64,000 bases of DNA. Source: JAFGBI01 sp964454025. Its GTDB lineage: Bacteria > Myxococcota_A > Polyangia > Polyangiales > Polyangiaceae. Of the stretch, positions 42,536 to 51,235 are shown piece by piece. The stretch spans positions 1-64,000 of the forward strand of contig CAYVRP010000004.1 in the NCBI GenBank assembly GCA_964454025.1. The letters run 5' to 3'. Both the position numbers and the translations under genes were made by a program. The number at the start of each line of letters is the position of its first letter. The stretch's first letter is position 1. Below the pieces are notes generated by a model. The model made no database searches. It was not told where the DNA came from and saw nothing but the letters and a program-made list of their open reading frames with translations.

Positions 42536-42691
42536 CGGATCCGGGGGGCGCCGCCCCGAAGGGGGACCCCTACGGTAACCCGAATCGAGCACCCGCGGCG
42601 AAGCCCGGTGCGCCGAGACGGCTTTGTTCCCCGGCGGAAGGGTGCTAGTCGAGCCCCGGACCGGGATCCCACGCCACCCAGGGGAACGAAC

Positions 42692-43135
42692 ATGCCCACG
42701 CTGCGCGAGCGACTCAGCACCGGAAACAAGCGGGCTCAGGTGATCGACGACGCCCTCCAGGTCCTCGACGCCGAGGTCGCGGACAAGTCCGGGCTCACCG
42801 GCATGGCCATCAAGGCCGCCTACGGTATGGTCAAGAGCGTGAAGCCAGGCTTCATCCGGGAGGTCATCGACCACCTGCTCGACGACTTCGTGGACGCCCT
42901 CGAGCCCATCGCCGTCGAGGCCCAGGAAAAGGGTGAGAAACCGGGCACCTACCTCGAAGCGAACCGTGGTCGCGTCGCTGACGCGCTGCTCTCGATCACC
43001 GACCGGCGGGCCCAGTCCGCGCAGAACCGCGCCATCAAGGCAGCCTACGAGCGCCTTCGACCCACCGCGAAGAAGCACGTCGAGGCGGCGGCGCCGCGCC
43101 TGGGCCGGATGCTCGAGCGGCACCTCGAGTCCTGA
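42692..43135 (+). CDS. Small conserved helical protein (DUF6918-like)
   Basis: 147 aa, soluble and helical, with segments LRERLSTGNKRAQVIDDALQ, VDAEVADKSGLTGMAIKAAY-like spacing and KKHVEAAAPRLGRMLERHLE. The pattern fits what I recall of DUF6918, a family of unknown function; the identifier is from memory. The end is very basic/helical. ATG 42692 follows GGGGAACGAAC, a plausible ribosome site. It is divergent from the Ser/Thr kinase across 156 bp. No neighbour suggests a role. Confidence 0.6.
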   Translation: MPTLRERLSTGNKRAQVIDDALQVLDAEVADKSGLTGMAIKAAYGMVKSVKPGFIREVIDHLLDDFVDALEPIAVEAQEKGEKPGTYLEANRGRVADALLSITDRRAQSAQNRAIKAAYERLRPTAKKHVEAAAPRLGRMLERHLES

Positions 43136-43482
43136 GCGCAGCGGCCTCGACGAAGGGTGAACCTGCAGCGCCCGGCACCAGCGGCCGCCTGCCCCACCCG
43201 GTGCAGCGTGGCCCCGAGCCACAGGCCTGCAGCTCCGGCAGCCCGGCGGCCGCCCATGGTTACCGGCTCGAACGGCCGTCGGGCCGCTCTCCCTTGGCTG
43301 CGAACGGGGAGCGCGGGGCTTGTCGGAAGCCCGGGCAAAGAGGAGTCCGGGGCAAAGGCCTGGGCTGGCTTCGCGGCCCGCTGCATTCCGGACCCCCAGT
43401 CACTCGGGTCATCCCTCGACAGGTCGGGAACCTGCCGGGGCGTCGCCTTTACAGCCGATTGTCCCGCGGTATTCCTTCGTCC
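43136..43482. other. 347-bp gap before the LysM peptidase
   Basis: No gene or known RNA is recognised. Short open frames here have poor codon bias. I looked for riboswitch cores (GEMM c-di-GMP, cobalamin) because of the GGGCAAAG-like stretches near 43335-43360, but found no matching pairings. Confidence 0.3.
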
Positions 43483-44859
43483 GTGAACTGGCGGTGCCCG
43501 CGGACGCTCCTGCTCGCGCTCGCGCTCGCGGGGCTCTTGGCGGCCGTGACCAGTGCGGTCACGGCGGCGGAGGAGCCGCAGGTTCATACGGTCTATTCGG
43601 GGCAACGCCTCGGGTCCATCGCCAAGCGCTACAACGTCTCCGTCGAGGCGCTCTGCAACGCGAACGGCATCCGCCCGTCCGATCCAATCCGCCCCGGCCA
43701 GCGCCTCCTCATTCCGGGTCCCGAGGACACGACCGGGGACTCGACCCGGCGGTGGCGCGAGCAACATCAACGACCTGTCGGCTCCGCCAGCAGACCGACC
43801 GCCCCCGTCAACGAGCCCGCCCGTGGATCGCCGCGTACTCACGTCGTATACGCGGGACAAACGCTCGGGAAGATCGCGAGCCGCTACCACATCACGGTGG
43901 CCGAGCTCTGCCGCGCCAACCACATCGACGAGACGGATCCGATCCGTCCCGGACAGGTCCTCGTCATTCCCCCTCCCGGAGGCACCCCGTCGGGGGTAGA
44001 GGCGACCAGCCCGTCGGCCAGCACCGCCCCTACGGCGCCATTGTCCTCGAATCCGCAGGAGGAGAGTCGGCCTCCAAGCGCCGCGCCGGCGTCGGCCACC
44101 GGTTCGACCACGCCGCAGCGGCACGTGGTGGCGAGCGGGCACACGCTGGGAAAGATCGCGGCGCGCTACCACGTGAGCATCGACTCTCTCTGCACGGCAA
44201 ACGGAATCACGCGGCATGACAGGCTCCAGCCCGGCCAGGTCATCCTGGTGCCGGGTCCAGGGGACCCCGACGGTACGTTGGCCGCGCGCGCCCGCCCGGC
44301 CCTAGCGCCGGAACAGCGCCGAAACCGGCCGCCGGCAGCGCGATCGAACGGCGGCGCGTCACCCACCCGGAGCCAGGCCGAGCCCTCCTGGTACCCCTAT
44401 CGCAAGCCGCCCTGGAGGCGGGGATACGTCACCCTCGTCGGCTACGAACAGACCTGGAGGGGCTACGTCATCGGCCCTGATGGGAACGTCCTCCCCGCGG
44501 CGCGCATGGCGTTCTGCCGCCTGATGGGGGCCGAGGGCGACCACCCCCGTGTCGACCAGCGCCTCGTCCGGCTGGTGGTCAAGGTGAGCGACACCTTCGG
44601 CGGTCGCCCGATCCGGGTGGTGAGCGGGTACCGAAACGAGTCCTACGCCCTCAATTCCCGCCACCGCCGCAGCCAGGCCCTGGACTTCTCGATCCCGGGC
44701 GTCCCCAACGAGGCCCTCCGCGACTACGTCCTGACGTTCCCGAACGTGGGCGTCGGCTACTACCCGAACTCGAGCTTCATCCACCTCGACGTCCGCGAGA
44801 CGAAGACCTACTGGGTCGACCTCTCGGGGCCGGGCGAGCCGCCCCGGTACGCCCGGTGA
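43483..44859 (+). CDS. Secreted LysM(x3)-M15-type peptidoglycan peptidase
   Basis: 458 aa. Signal peptide about 1-28 (LLLALALAGLLAAVTSAVTA). Three LysM domains at about 34-79, 120-164 and 213-257 (VHTVYSGQRLGSIAKRYNV, THVVYAGQTLGKIASRYH, RHVVASGHTLGKIAARYH), separated by Pro/Ser linkers. A C-terminal DUF882/M15-like domain (about 300-458) has zinc-ligand candidates in SRHRRSQALDF and FIHLDV; the usual Gly of SxHxxGxAxD is Ser here. It should bind and cut peptide stems of peptidoglycan. The start is GTG 43483, chosen because it opens the signal peptide. Confidence 0.85.
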   Translation: MNWRCPRTLLLALALAGLLAAVTSAVTAAEEPQVHTVYSGQRLGSIAKRYNVSVEALCNANGIRPSDPIRPGQRLLIPGPEDTTGDSTRRWREQHQRPVGSASRPTAPVNEPARGSPRTHVVYAGQTLGKIASRYHITVAELCRANHIDETDPIRPGQVLVIPPPGGTPSGVEATSPSASTAPTAPLSSNPQEESRPPSAAPASATGSTTPQRHVVASGHTLGKIAARYHVSIDSLCTANGITRHDRLQPGQVILVPGPGDPDGTLAARARPALAPEQRRNRPPAARSNGGASPTRSQAEPSWYPYRKPPWRRGYVTLVGYEQTWRGYVIGPDGNVLPAARMAFCRLMGAEGDHPRVDQRLVRLVVKVSDTFGGRPIRVVSGYRNESYALNSRHRRSQALDFSIPGVPNEALRDYVLTFPNVGVGYYPNSSFIHLDVRETKTYWVDLSGPGEPPRYAR

Positions 44860-44919
44860 GCGCCCCCCGCCCATTTCCGCGGGACAGCGTCGAACTCCTG
44901 CGCTATCACCCCGCGCACC

Positions 44920-45060
44920 ATGGGCACCCCGCAGGATCCGCCAGCGAAGAGGAAGCAACGCCAGCGCCGCGCGCGCAAGAACGCGGCCTGGGAGGCGAAG
45001 CGCGCAGCCGAGAACGCCGAGGCCGCGAAGCCGAAGGCGCCACCGAAGACGACGACCTGA
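44920..45060 (+). CDS. Candidate 46-aa basic protein
   Basis: An ATG-to-TGA frame encoding a Lys/Arg/Ala-rich peptide (PPAKRKQRQRRARKNAAWEA, ending KAPPKTTT). It is strongly positive and probably helical in the middle, and no hydrophobic segment is present. Composition resembles small nucleic-acid-binding proteins, but no family is recognised and there is no clear ribosome site. It lies between the LysM peptidase and the zinc-ribbon gene on the same strand. Confidence 0.35.
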   Translation: MGTPQDPPAKRKQRQRRARKNAAWEAKRAAENAEAAKPKAPPKTTT

Positions 45061-45183
45061 GCAGGGCCACGCGACGCGCCTCGTCGCGTCGACGGCCCCC
45101 GCCACGCTGACGGTGAACGCGCGGAGCGCGCCTCGGTCGAACGTCTACGGCGCCGGTTCACCCCGTGGTAGAAGAGGGGCGAC

Positions 45184-45915
45184 ATGCGCGTCGCGCGGCT
45201 CTTCCGGTGTCCAGCTTGCGGCGGCGAGGTGGACGAGGCCGCGCGCGCCTGCCCGTACTGCCGGGCGCCACTCGCCACGGTGCGGTGCGCCGCCTGTTAC
45301 CACATGAACGTCGCCGAGGCCGTTCACTGTTCTGGCTGCGGGCGCGACCTGGGCCTGGAGCCGATCGGCCAGGCCTCGACGCTGGCTTGCCCGCGCTGTG
45401 ACACTCCCCTCGAGTCGCTGCCCCAGGGACCCGGCGCGCTCTTCGACTGCCCGTCCTGCGGCGGTCAGTTCGTCGAGAACGCCCTGCTTCGGGACCTGCT
45501 CGAGCGCCAGCGCGTCGTCCCGGGCGGCGCCGGTGCCCCCCCCTCGTCACGCCTGCCCCCCGAGGGTCCGGTGCGCTACCTCCCCTGCCCGGAGTGCGGT
45601 CGCCTCATGCACCGCCGCAACTTCGGCCGCTCGAGCGGGGTCATCGTGGACCTCTGCTCGACACACGGGATCTGGTTCGACCGGGGCGAGTTGCCGCGCG
45701 TGCTGGCATTCGTGGCTGGCGGTGGGCTCGAACGCGCCGAGTCCCGGCGGCGAGAGGAGGAGCGCCTCGCGGGGACCCGGGCGAGGACCGCCGCTCCCCC
45801 CTCGGTCGTGAGCGTCCCGACGCCAGGCCCTGCTCCCTTCGAAGCCGATCTGGTCGACGGGCTCGCGGACGCGGCCCAGGCGCTCCTCGGCTACGTCCGC
45901 GCCCTCATGCGGTGA
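45184..45915 (+). CDS. Zinc-ribbon protein with zf-TFIIB domain
   Basis: 243 aa with at least four CxxC-type knuckles: CPACGG and CPYC (residues 9-28), CAAC and CSGC (about 38-55), CPRC and CPSCGG (about 69-97), and a zf-TFIIB-like module near 135-165 (CPECGRLMHRRNFGRSSG, then DLCSTHGIWFDRGEL). The C-terminus is helical. Proteins of this kind are common and largely uncharacterised. It ends 99 bp before clpS and has the same orientation, so it may share transcription with the Clp adaptor. Confidence 0.72.
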   Translation: MRVARLFRCPACGGEVDEAARACPYCRAPLATVRCAACYHMNVAEAVHCSGCGRDLGLEPIGQASTLACPRCDTPLESLPQGPGALFDCPSCGGQFVENALLRDLLERQRVVPGGAGAPPSSRLPPEGPVRYLPCPECGRLMHRRNFGRSSGVIVDLCSTHGIWFDRGELPRVLAFVAGGGLERAESRRREEERLAGTRARTAAPPSVVSVPTPGPAPFEADLVDGLADAAQALLGYVRALMR

Positions 45916-46014
45916 GCCCGTGCGCGTCCCGCCTTGCCCCAGCGCAGGCCCGACGTTCGCGGGCCTCGACAGCACGCCGGTCGCGGCCAAGACTTGACGC
46001 GCATCTTCGGACCC

Positions 46015-46374
46015 ATGGCTCGCCAGCGATCCCCCTCCCGGCCCGAGCACCAGGGCGATCTCGAGGTCGCCGAGCGGACGGTCGCGCGGCCCCCCCGCCG
46101 TTATCGGGTCGTGCTGCACAACGACGACTACACCACGATGGAGTTCGTCGTGCTGGTGCTCACGCGCTTCTTCCACCTCGGCGAAACCGAGGCGACGCAG
46201 ATCATGCTCGAGGTCCACCACCGCGGGCGCGGGGTGGTCGGCGATTTCAGCCGCGACGTCGCCGAAACCAAGGCCGAGCAGGTCATGGATTTCGCACGCG
46301 CGCACGGCCATCCGCTGCGCTGCACCGCGGAGCCGGCCGACGGCACCGACGACCGGGGGTCACTGTCGCCATGA
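46015..46374 (+). CDS. clpS: ATP-dependent Clp protease adaptor ClpS
   Basis: 119 aa with a disordered 27-residue N-terminus. The ClpS core follows: YRVVLHNDDYTTMEFVVLVL contains the HNDDYT motif that reads N-degron residues, and ATQIMLEVHHRGRGVVG is the ClpA-contacting helix. ClpS delivers N-end-rule substrates to ClpA. ATG 46015 is preferred to a longer open frame because it removes a low-complexity leader. Its stop overlaps the clpA start (ATGA). Confidence 0.93.
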   Translation: MARQRSPSRPEHQGDLEVAERTVARPPRRYRVVLHNDDYTTMEFVVLVLTRFFHLGETEATQIMLEVHHRGRGVVGDFSRDVAETKAEQVMDFARAHGHPLRCTAEPADGTDDRGSLSP

Positions 46375-48683
46375 AGGTGAGCACCGAGCTCGAGATCGCC
46401 CTGTCGCTGGCGAGTCACGAGGCCCACCGGCGGCGCCACGACCTGATGACGGTGGAGCACCTCCTGTTCGCCCTCCTCCACGACGCCGGCACCGCGCGGA
46501 TCGTGACCAGGGCCGGCGGCGACGTGGAAGGGCTGAAGCGGTTTCTGGACCGCTACCTGACCCGTGAGCTGGTCGCGGTCCCCGACGAGCAACCGGTCAC
46601 GCCGGTCCCGTCGCGGGGATTTCGTCGCGTGCTGCAGCGCGCCGCCTTCCACGTCCAGTCGAGCGGCAGGGAGGAGCTCGCCGGCGAGCACGTCCTGGTG
46701 GCCATCTTCTCGGAGCCGGACTCGGTCGCCGTCGCGGCGCTCGCCAACGCGGGCGTCACCCGCTACGACGTCGTGGCCTACCTCAGTCACGGCGTCACCA
46801 AGGGCGGCGAACCGGACGAGGTCACCGATGACGGCGGCGAGGACGTGTCGACGGCTGCCGAAGCCAGCGAAGACGCCGCGGTCGCCGATCCGCTCGCCCG
46901 CTTCACGCAGAACCTCAACGAACGGGCCGCCGCCGGGGAGATCGAACCCCTCGTCGGACGCGAACGCGAGCTGCGGCGGGCAATCCAGGTCCTGGCGCGA
47001 CGACGCAAGAACAACCCCCTTTTCGTCGGCGACGCCGGGGTTGGCAAGACCGCCATCGTCGAGGGTCTGGCGGCGCGGCTCCAAGCGGGCGAGGTGCCGG
47101 ACGTCCTGAAGGGGTCGACGCTCTACGCGCTCGACCTCGGCGCCTTGCTCGCCGGCACCAAGTACCGCGGCGACTTCGAGAACCGGGTGAAGGCCGTGCT
47201 GACCGCGCTCGGGAAGCGAAGCGGGGCCATCCTCTTCGTGGACGAGCTCCACACCGTGGTCGGGGCTGGCTCGACGACGGGCAGCACGATGGACGCGGCC
47301 AACCTCCTGAAGCCGGTCCTCGCGGGCGGCAAGATCCGCTGCATCGGCGCCACCACGTTCGAGGAGTATCGGAGCCACCTGGAGCGCGATCGCGCGCTCG
47401 CGCGCCGCTTCCAGAGGATCGAGGTCCTCGAGCCAACGGTGGAGGAAACCGCCCTCATCCTCCGCGGCCTGCGGCCCCACTACGAGGGGTTCCACGGGGT
47501 ACGGTACACCGACGAGTGTCTCGAGGTCTGCGCCCGACTCGCCGCCCGCCACCTGACCGATCGTCGGCTGCCCGACAAGGCGATCGACGTCCTGGACGAG
47601 GCAGGCGCCGACGCCAAGCTCGAGCTCGGCGAGGGGGCCACCGTGGACGTCCCCCGTGTCGAGGCGGTCGTCGCGCGCATGGCGCAGATCCCCCCCCGCC
47701 AGGTCAGCTCGGATGACCGCGCGGCGCTCCGCGATCTAGAGCAGGCTCTCGGCCGCGTCGTCTTCGGCCAGGACCGCGCCATCCGCGAGCTCGCGACCGC
47801 GATCAAGCTGGCGCGAGCGGGGCTCCGCCCACCGGAGAAGCCCATCGGATCCTACCTTTTCACCGGCCCGACCGGGGTCGGCAAGACGGAGGTGGCGCGC
47901 CAACTCGCGAGGACGCTCGGCATCGAGCTCATCCGCTTCGACATGAGCGAGTACATGGAGCGCCACACCGTGTCCCGACTCATCGGCGCCCCGCCTGGCT
48001 ACGTGGGCTACGACCGGGGCGGCCTGCTCACGGAGGCGATGGCCAAGACGCCCCACGCGGTGCTGCTCCTCGACGAGGTGGAGAAGGCCCACCCGGACGT
48101 CTTCAACGTCCTCCTGCAGGTGATGGATCACGGAACCCTCACCGACAACAACGGCAAGAAGTCCGATTTCCGGAACGCGATCCTGATCATGACCAGCAAC
48201 GTGGGGGCCGCCGATCTCGCCCGAAACCCGGTCGGCTTCGGGCTGCGCGACAAGTCCGGCAACGATGAGCTCGCGTACCGGAGCACCTTCAGCCCGGAGT
48301 TTCGCAACCGGCTCGACGCGCGGATCCGCTTCGACCCGCTCTCGCCCTCGACCATGCTGCATGTGGTCGACAAGTTCGTGCGTGAGCTCGCCGCTCAGCT
48401 CGCCGAGCGGAGCGTGACGCTCACGGTCCAGGACACCGCTCGCCGCCTCCTTGCCGAGCGCGGCTACGACCCCGACAACGGAGCTCGACCGCTGGCACGC
48501 CTGATCCAAGAGGCGATCAAGCGCCCCCTGAGTGACCAGCTCCTCTTCGGCGACCTCGCGAACGGCGGTCAGGTCACGGGCGTCGCCGAAGGCGACGGCT
48601 TCGTCCTGCGCGGCACTCACCCAGGAGCGCCGCCGCCCGACGAGAACGCAGGCCAGAGATCCCCGGGTCCCTCGGCCGACTAG
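46371..48683 (+). CDS. clpA: ATP-dependent Clp protease ATP-binding subunit ClpA
   Basis: 770 aa. An N-domain (about 1-145, LEIALSLASHEAHRRRHDLM), then two AAA+ modules: D1 with Walker A GDAGVGKT near 220 and Walker B ILFVDELHTV, D2 with GPTGVGKTE near 499 and VLLLDEVEKAHPDVF. There is no ClpB middle coiled coil, so it is ClpA rather than ClpB. It unfolds substrates for ClpP. Length is as expected, and coupling to clpS by a 4-bp overlap is the classical arrangement. clpP is not in the window. Confidence 0.94.
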   Translation: MKVSTELEIALSLASHEAHRRRHDLMTVEHLLFALLHDAGTARIVTRAGGDVEGLKRFLDRYLTRELVAVPDEQPVTPVPSRGFRRVLQRAAFHVQSSGREELAGEHVLVAIFSEPDSVAVAALANAGVTRYDVVAYLSHGVTKGGEPDEVTDDGGEDVSTAAEASEDAAVADPLARFTQNLNERAAAGEIEPLVGRERELRRAIQVLARRRKNNPLFVGDAGVGKTAIVEGLAARLQAGEVPDVLKGSTLYALDLGALLAGTKYRGDFENRVKAVLTALGKRSGAILFVDELHTVVGAGSTTGSTMDAANLLKPVLAGGKIRCIGATTFEEYRSHLERDRALARRFQRIEVLEPTVEETALILRGLRPHYEGFHGVRYTDECLEVCARLAARHLTDRRLPDKAIDVLDEAGADAKLELGEGATVDVPRVEAVVARMAQIPPRQVSSDDRAALRDLEQALGRVVFGQDRAIRELATAIKLARAGLRPPEKPIGSYLFTGPTGVGKTEVARQLARTLGIELIRFDMSEYMERHTVSRLIGAPPGYVGYDRGGLLTEAMAKTPHAVLLLDEVEKAHPDVFNVLLQVMDHGTLTDNNGKKSDFRNAILIMTSNVGAADLARNPVGFGLRDKSGNDELAYRSTFSPEFRNRLDARIRFDPLSPSTMLHVVDKFVRELAAQLAERSVTLTVQDTARRLLAERGYDPDNGARPLARLIQEAIKRPLSDQLLFGDLANGGQVTGVAEGDGFVLRGTHPGAPPPDENAGQRSPGPSAD

Positions 48684-49304
48684 CCCGGCAGGCAGCCTGA
48701 TCGCGTGCACGGCTCAGGCACCTCGAACCGCACTCGCCGCGCAGAAATCCCGCGGGAGGCGCCGCTCGGGATGCCGCCTGCCCCGGCCAGGACAAGACCT
48801 CGGCGATGCCGGCCACGCTTCGATCGGCGCGCTGACTTGGTCGCCTAACTTCGGCCCACCCCGCCCGCCCGCCAGCTCGAGCCGGCCCCCGTGCTCGGCA
48901 CGTCATTTGCTTGGACACCTCGCATGTCCCCACCCTCCCACGCGAGCCTTCTCAGGGCTGCGCTCAGCGGTTTCGCAGTCGGGCTACTCCTCCTGCTCTC
49001 GACCGGTGCCCTCCTCGCCGCTTCCGGGGTGGGCCCCCCGACCGCCGTGCTGCCACGCTAGCGCCAGGCTCCGCCTGATTGAGCTCGAATATCGCCCACT
49101 CCCTGGCGCCGAAGCGAGAGTCGGGCCCGCTACGGAGCACCGTAGGAGGCGCCTCGCCACGCCGCGATGACGTCCCCTCACGGGCGCTGTCCACCCGCGA
49201 CCGTGTGGTGCCCCTGAGCTGCGGCGCAGCGGTTGTGCCAGGGCGGCTCGGCGTGGACTTGTGCCAGATCCTGCCAGGCCCTCGCCGAACGAGGTGAACG
49301 GGGC
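48684..49304. other. 621-bp intergenic stretch between clpA and the reverse motor cluster
   Basis: It is a convergent junction: clpA ends at 48683 and the reverse gene ends at 49305. No clear terminator with a T-run is seen. The only plausible coding sequence is a 45-aa frame at 48924-49061, listed separately. The remainder has open frames on both strands with no consistent codon bias. Confidence 0.4.
48924..49061 (+). CDS. Candidate 45-aa membrane or exported small protein
   Basis: An ATG-to-TAG frame with a polar start (MSPPSHASLLRAA), one uninterrupted hydrophobic helix at about residues 14-34 (GFAVGLLLLLSTGALLAA) and a short Pro-containing tail. TTGGA lies about 9 bases upstream. It could be a small single-pass membrane protein or a signal-like peptide. 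There is no homologue I recognise, and a chance frame cannot be excluded. Confidence 0.35.
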   Translation: MSPPSHASLLRAALSGFAVGLLLLLSTGALLAASGVGPPTAVLPR

Positions 49305-50462
49305 TCACGGCGCGGAGACGCTGGACACACTGGCAGGGGGCGTGGCCGGCATCTCCGCCGGGCCCCCGGCCGGCCGCGCCGACGCGGAAGCCCCTCGCTG
49401 TACGGCTGCCTTGACCGCGAGCGCGAGCGCGCAGCCGTTCGCCTGTCGCTGCTGCGCCGCATAGTTGCGCCGCTGATCCTCGGTGCGAGCCGCCCCTGGG
49501 ACCCGCATGACGTGCTGTTCTCCCACCGGGATGAACTGCCCGTCTGCACGCGCTCGGATGCGGAGGACCTCGCGCCCGGTCGCGATCTCCCAAACCCCCA
49601 CGCGTGCCCAATGGGGCACCCGCTGCACGCGCTCCTCCACCGACTCGTACCCGTCCAGCTTCTCCGGCAACCCCTCCGGCGGGGTTTCGTCCAGCACCGC
49701 GGTGAAGATCTCCGCCTTGTCCATCATCTGCACCGCCAGGGGCACGTCGTGCTTGCTCACGCGCTCGAGCTCCCGCTCGAAGGCCCGCAGCTTCAGCTCG
49801 TTCGAGGCCTGGTGGAGCTCGTCAGTCCAGTCGCTGGTCAGCACGCGCAGCGCCGAGTACCCCAACCGGAGGTTATAGGGGCGGGGAGGGGGCACACACA
49901 CGTGAAATTCGTTGCAGAGCAGCCCAGGATCGCAGTCCGGCGAGCTCTCGCAGGGCGGCCCCACCCTCGGGTCCGCCTCGCCCCGCCGCACGAAGAGGCA
50001 AGCCACGAAGCCGTCCAGCATCGAGTCGCTCGCGGCCCGACGCAGCTCGCGCTGCGTCGCCGCGGCCTCAGCGTGCACCCGGAGGTAGATCCCCGGCCGC
50101 TCTTGGAGCCGCCCCAGAACCAGACCGGGCGCCATGAAATCACCCCGCCACTGCCCGGCCAGCTCCGCGACCCACCGTTCGATCCGGTCCGTATGTGGCA
50201 CCACCGTGGGGCTCAACACCAGCGCCACGGCGCGCTGCTTCGCCATCAGCTGCGCCTTCTGGCTCTCGAGCTTGCCCTGCGCCACCTTCCAGTACCCGAC
50301 CCCGAAGGTCGCCAGGATCACCCCCGCCCAAAGCCAGAAACGGAGCGTCCCTTGCCCTTGCAGGCGGTACGTCCCCCGGCGCAGGGACCGCTGCCGCTCC
50401 GCCCGTGCACGATTCAGCGAGGGAAGCCCCCGCTCCCTCGCATCGTTGCGCTCAGCCGCCAT
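49305..50462 (-). CDS. Single-pass membrane protein of the reverse motor cluster
   Basis: 385 aa, not recognised. A cytoplasmic basic N-terminus (NRARAERQRSLRRGTYRLQG) precedes a TM helix at about 47-66 (FWLWAGVILATFGVGYWKVA) and a long periplasmic part. That part starts with a helical coil (LESQKAQLMAKQRAVALVLS). In the middle is a Cys-rich insert (CESSPDCDPGLLCNEFHVCV). The end is Pro/Ala-rich. This is the position of a TolA/TonB-like or stator-coupling partner in an ExbB-ExbD operon, but there is no TonB fold. GTG/ATG choice: ATG 50462 has AGGGG abutting it. It lies 182 bp after the second ExbD. Confidence 0.62.
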   Translation of the reverse strand: MAAERNDARERGLPSLNRARAERQRSLRRGTYRLQGQGTLRFWLWAGVILATFGVGYWKVAQGKLESQKAQLMAKQRAVALVLSPTVVPHTDRIERWVAELAGQWRGDFMAPGLVLGRLQERPGIYLRVHAEAAATQRELRRAASDSMLDGFVACLFVRRGEADPRVGPPCESSPDCDPGLLCNEFHVCVPPPRPYNLRLGYSALRVLTSDWTDELHQASNELKLRAFERELERVSKHDVPLAVQMMDKAEIFTAVLDETPPEGLPEKLDGYESVEERVQRVPHWARVGVWEIATGREVLRIRARADGQFIPVGEQHVMRVPGAARTEDQRRNYAAQQRQANGCALALAVKAAVQRGASASARPAGGPAEMPATPPASVSSVSAP

Positions 50463-50644
50463 CCCCTCGCCTGCCCCGAGCGCCTGGCATGAACCACACC
50501 GCCACCCGGCGCCATCGCCCACGCGCCGAGCACCCCCCAAAGGCCGACGGGCAGCGCCCGCTTCTCACTGGGCACCGCCCGTCCGCGGCTTTCATGGCAC
50601 CTTGTCTCGCGCGCGGGACCAGCCTGACCGGCCTTCTGCCGACG

Positions 50645-51235
50645 CTACTCCCCGCCGCCGCCGCCCTCTTCACCGCCGCCGAGACGCCCGACCATGAAGC
50701 TGATGTTGGGGTAGCCAGCGAACGCCGAGGTCTGGAAGACGCTCTTGACCACGAGCGCGGGCACCTTGCGATCCACCTGGAGGATGGCGACGCCAGGGAA
50801 TTCCTTGCCCGGGTTGATCTGCTTCCACAGCTCGCGCTTGTTCTTGAGCACGCTGAAGAGCTCGTCGACCTTGGCGAGCCGGTTCGCCTCAACGATCGCG
50901 TTCACGTTGCCCGCCGGCACCCCGTCCACCAGGATCTGCGTCCCGGTGATCGCGACCATCGGCGCCTCGACCATGTCGAGCACGTTGCTCGCGTTCGGCA
51001 AGCGCACGTTCTTGTCGATGGGGAGCTCACCCGAGGCGGAGAAGCTCGACAGCAGGAACAGCACGATGCAGAGCAAGAAGTCGATGAACGGGATCAGCGG
51101 CAGCTCGAAGTTGACGCCGCGCTGACCGCCGCCCGCCACCTTGTTACGGACGAACTTGAGGTTGATGTGGTGCTTGAGGACCGGGCCCGGCACCGAGATC
51201 GGCTGGTGGAATCGGTTCAGCGCTTTCTGTGACAC
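50645..51235 (-). CDS. ExbD/TolR-family proton-channel subunit (reverse cluster, second)
   Basis: 196 aa. One TM helix near residues 43-65 (LPLIPFIDFLLCIVLFLLSS) bears the Asp (PFID) that carries protons in ExbD/TolR/MotB families. The periplasmic domain is of moderate length and ends in a Gly/Glu tail. The start is GTG 51235 with AAAGG upstream. It shares an identical 16-residue stretch (VNFELPLIPFIDFLLC) with the other ExbD of this cluster, evidence of duplication. The pair resembles AglQ/AglS of Myxococcus in being two ExbD-type subunits with one ExbB-type. Confidence 0.85.
   Translation of the reverse strand: MSQKALNRFHQPISVPGPVLKHHINLKFVRNKVAGGGQRGVNFELPLIPFIDFLLCIVLFLLSSFSASGELPIDKNVRLPNASNVLDMVEAPMVAITGTQILVDGVPAGNVNAIVEANRLAKVDELFSVLKNKRELWKQINPGKEFPGVAILQVDRKVPALVVKSVFQTSAFAGYPNISFMVGRLGGGEEGGGGGE

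Noticed and set aside
41063..42691. Upstream extension of the small conserved gene's frame
   Set aside because: It is antisense to the Ser/Thr kinase; only the part from ATG 42692 has a conserved-looking sequence.
43330..43470. Possible c-di-GMP (GEMM) riboswitch before the LysM peptidase
   Set aside because: GGGCAAAG-like strings are present, but the conserved core and the GACGCAAAGCC pairing partner are not.
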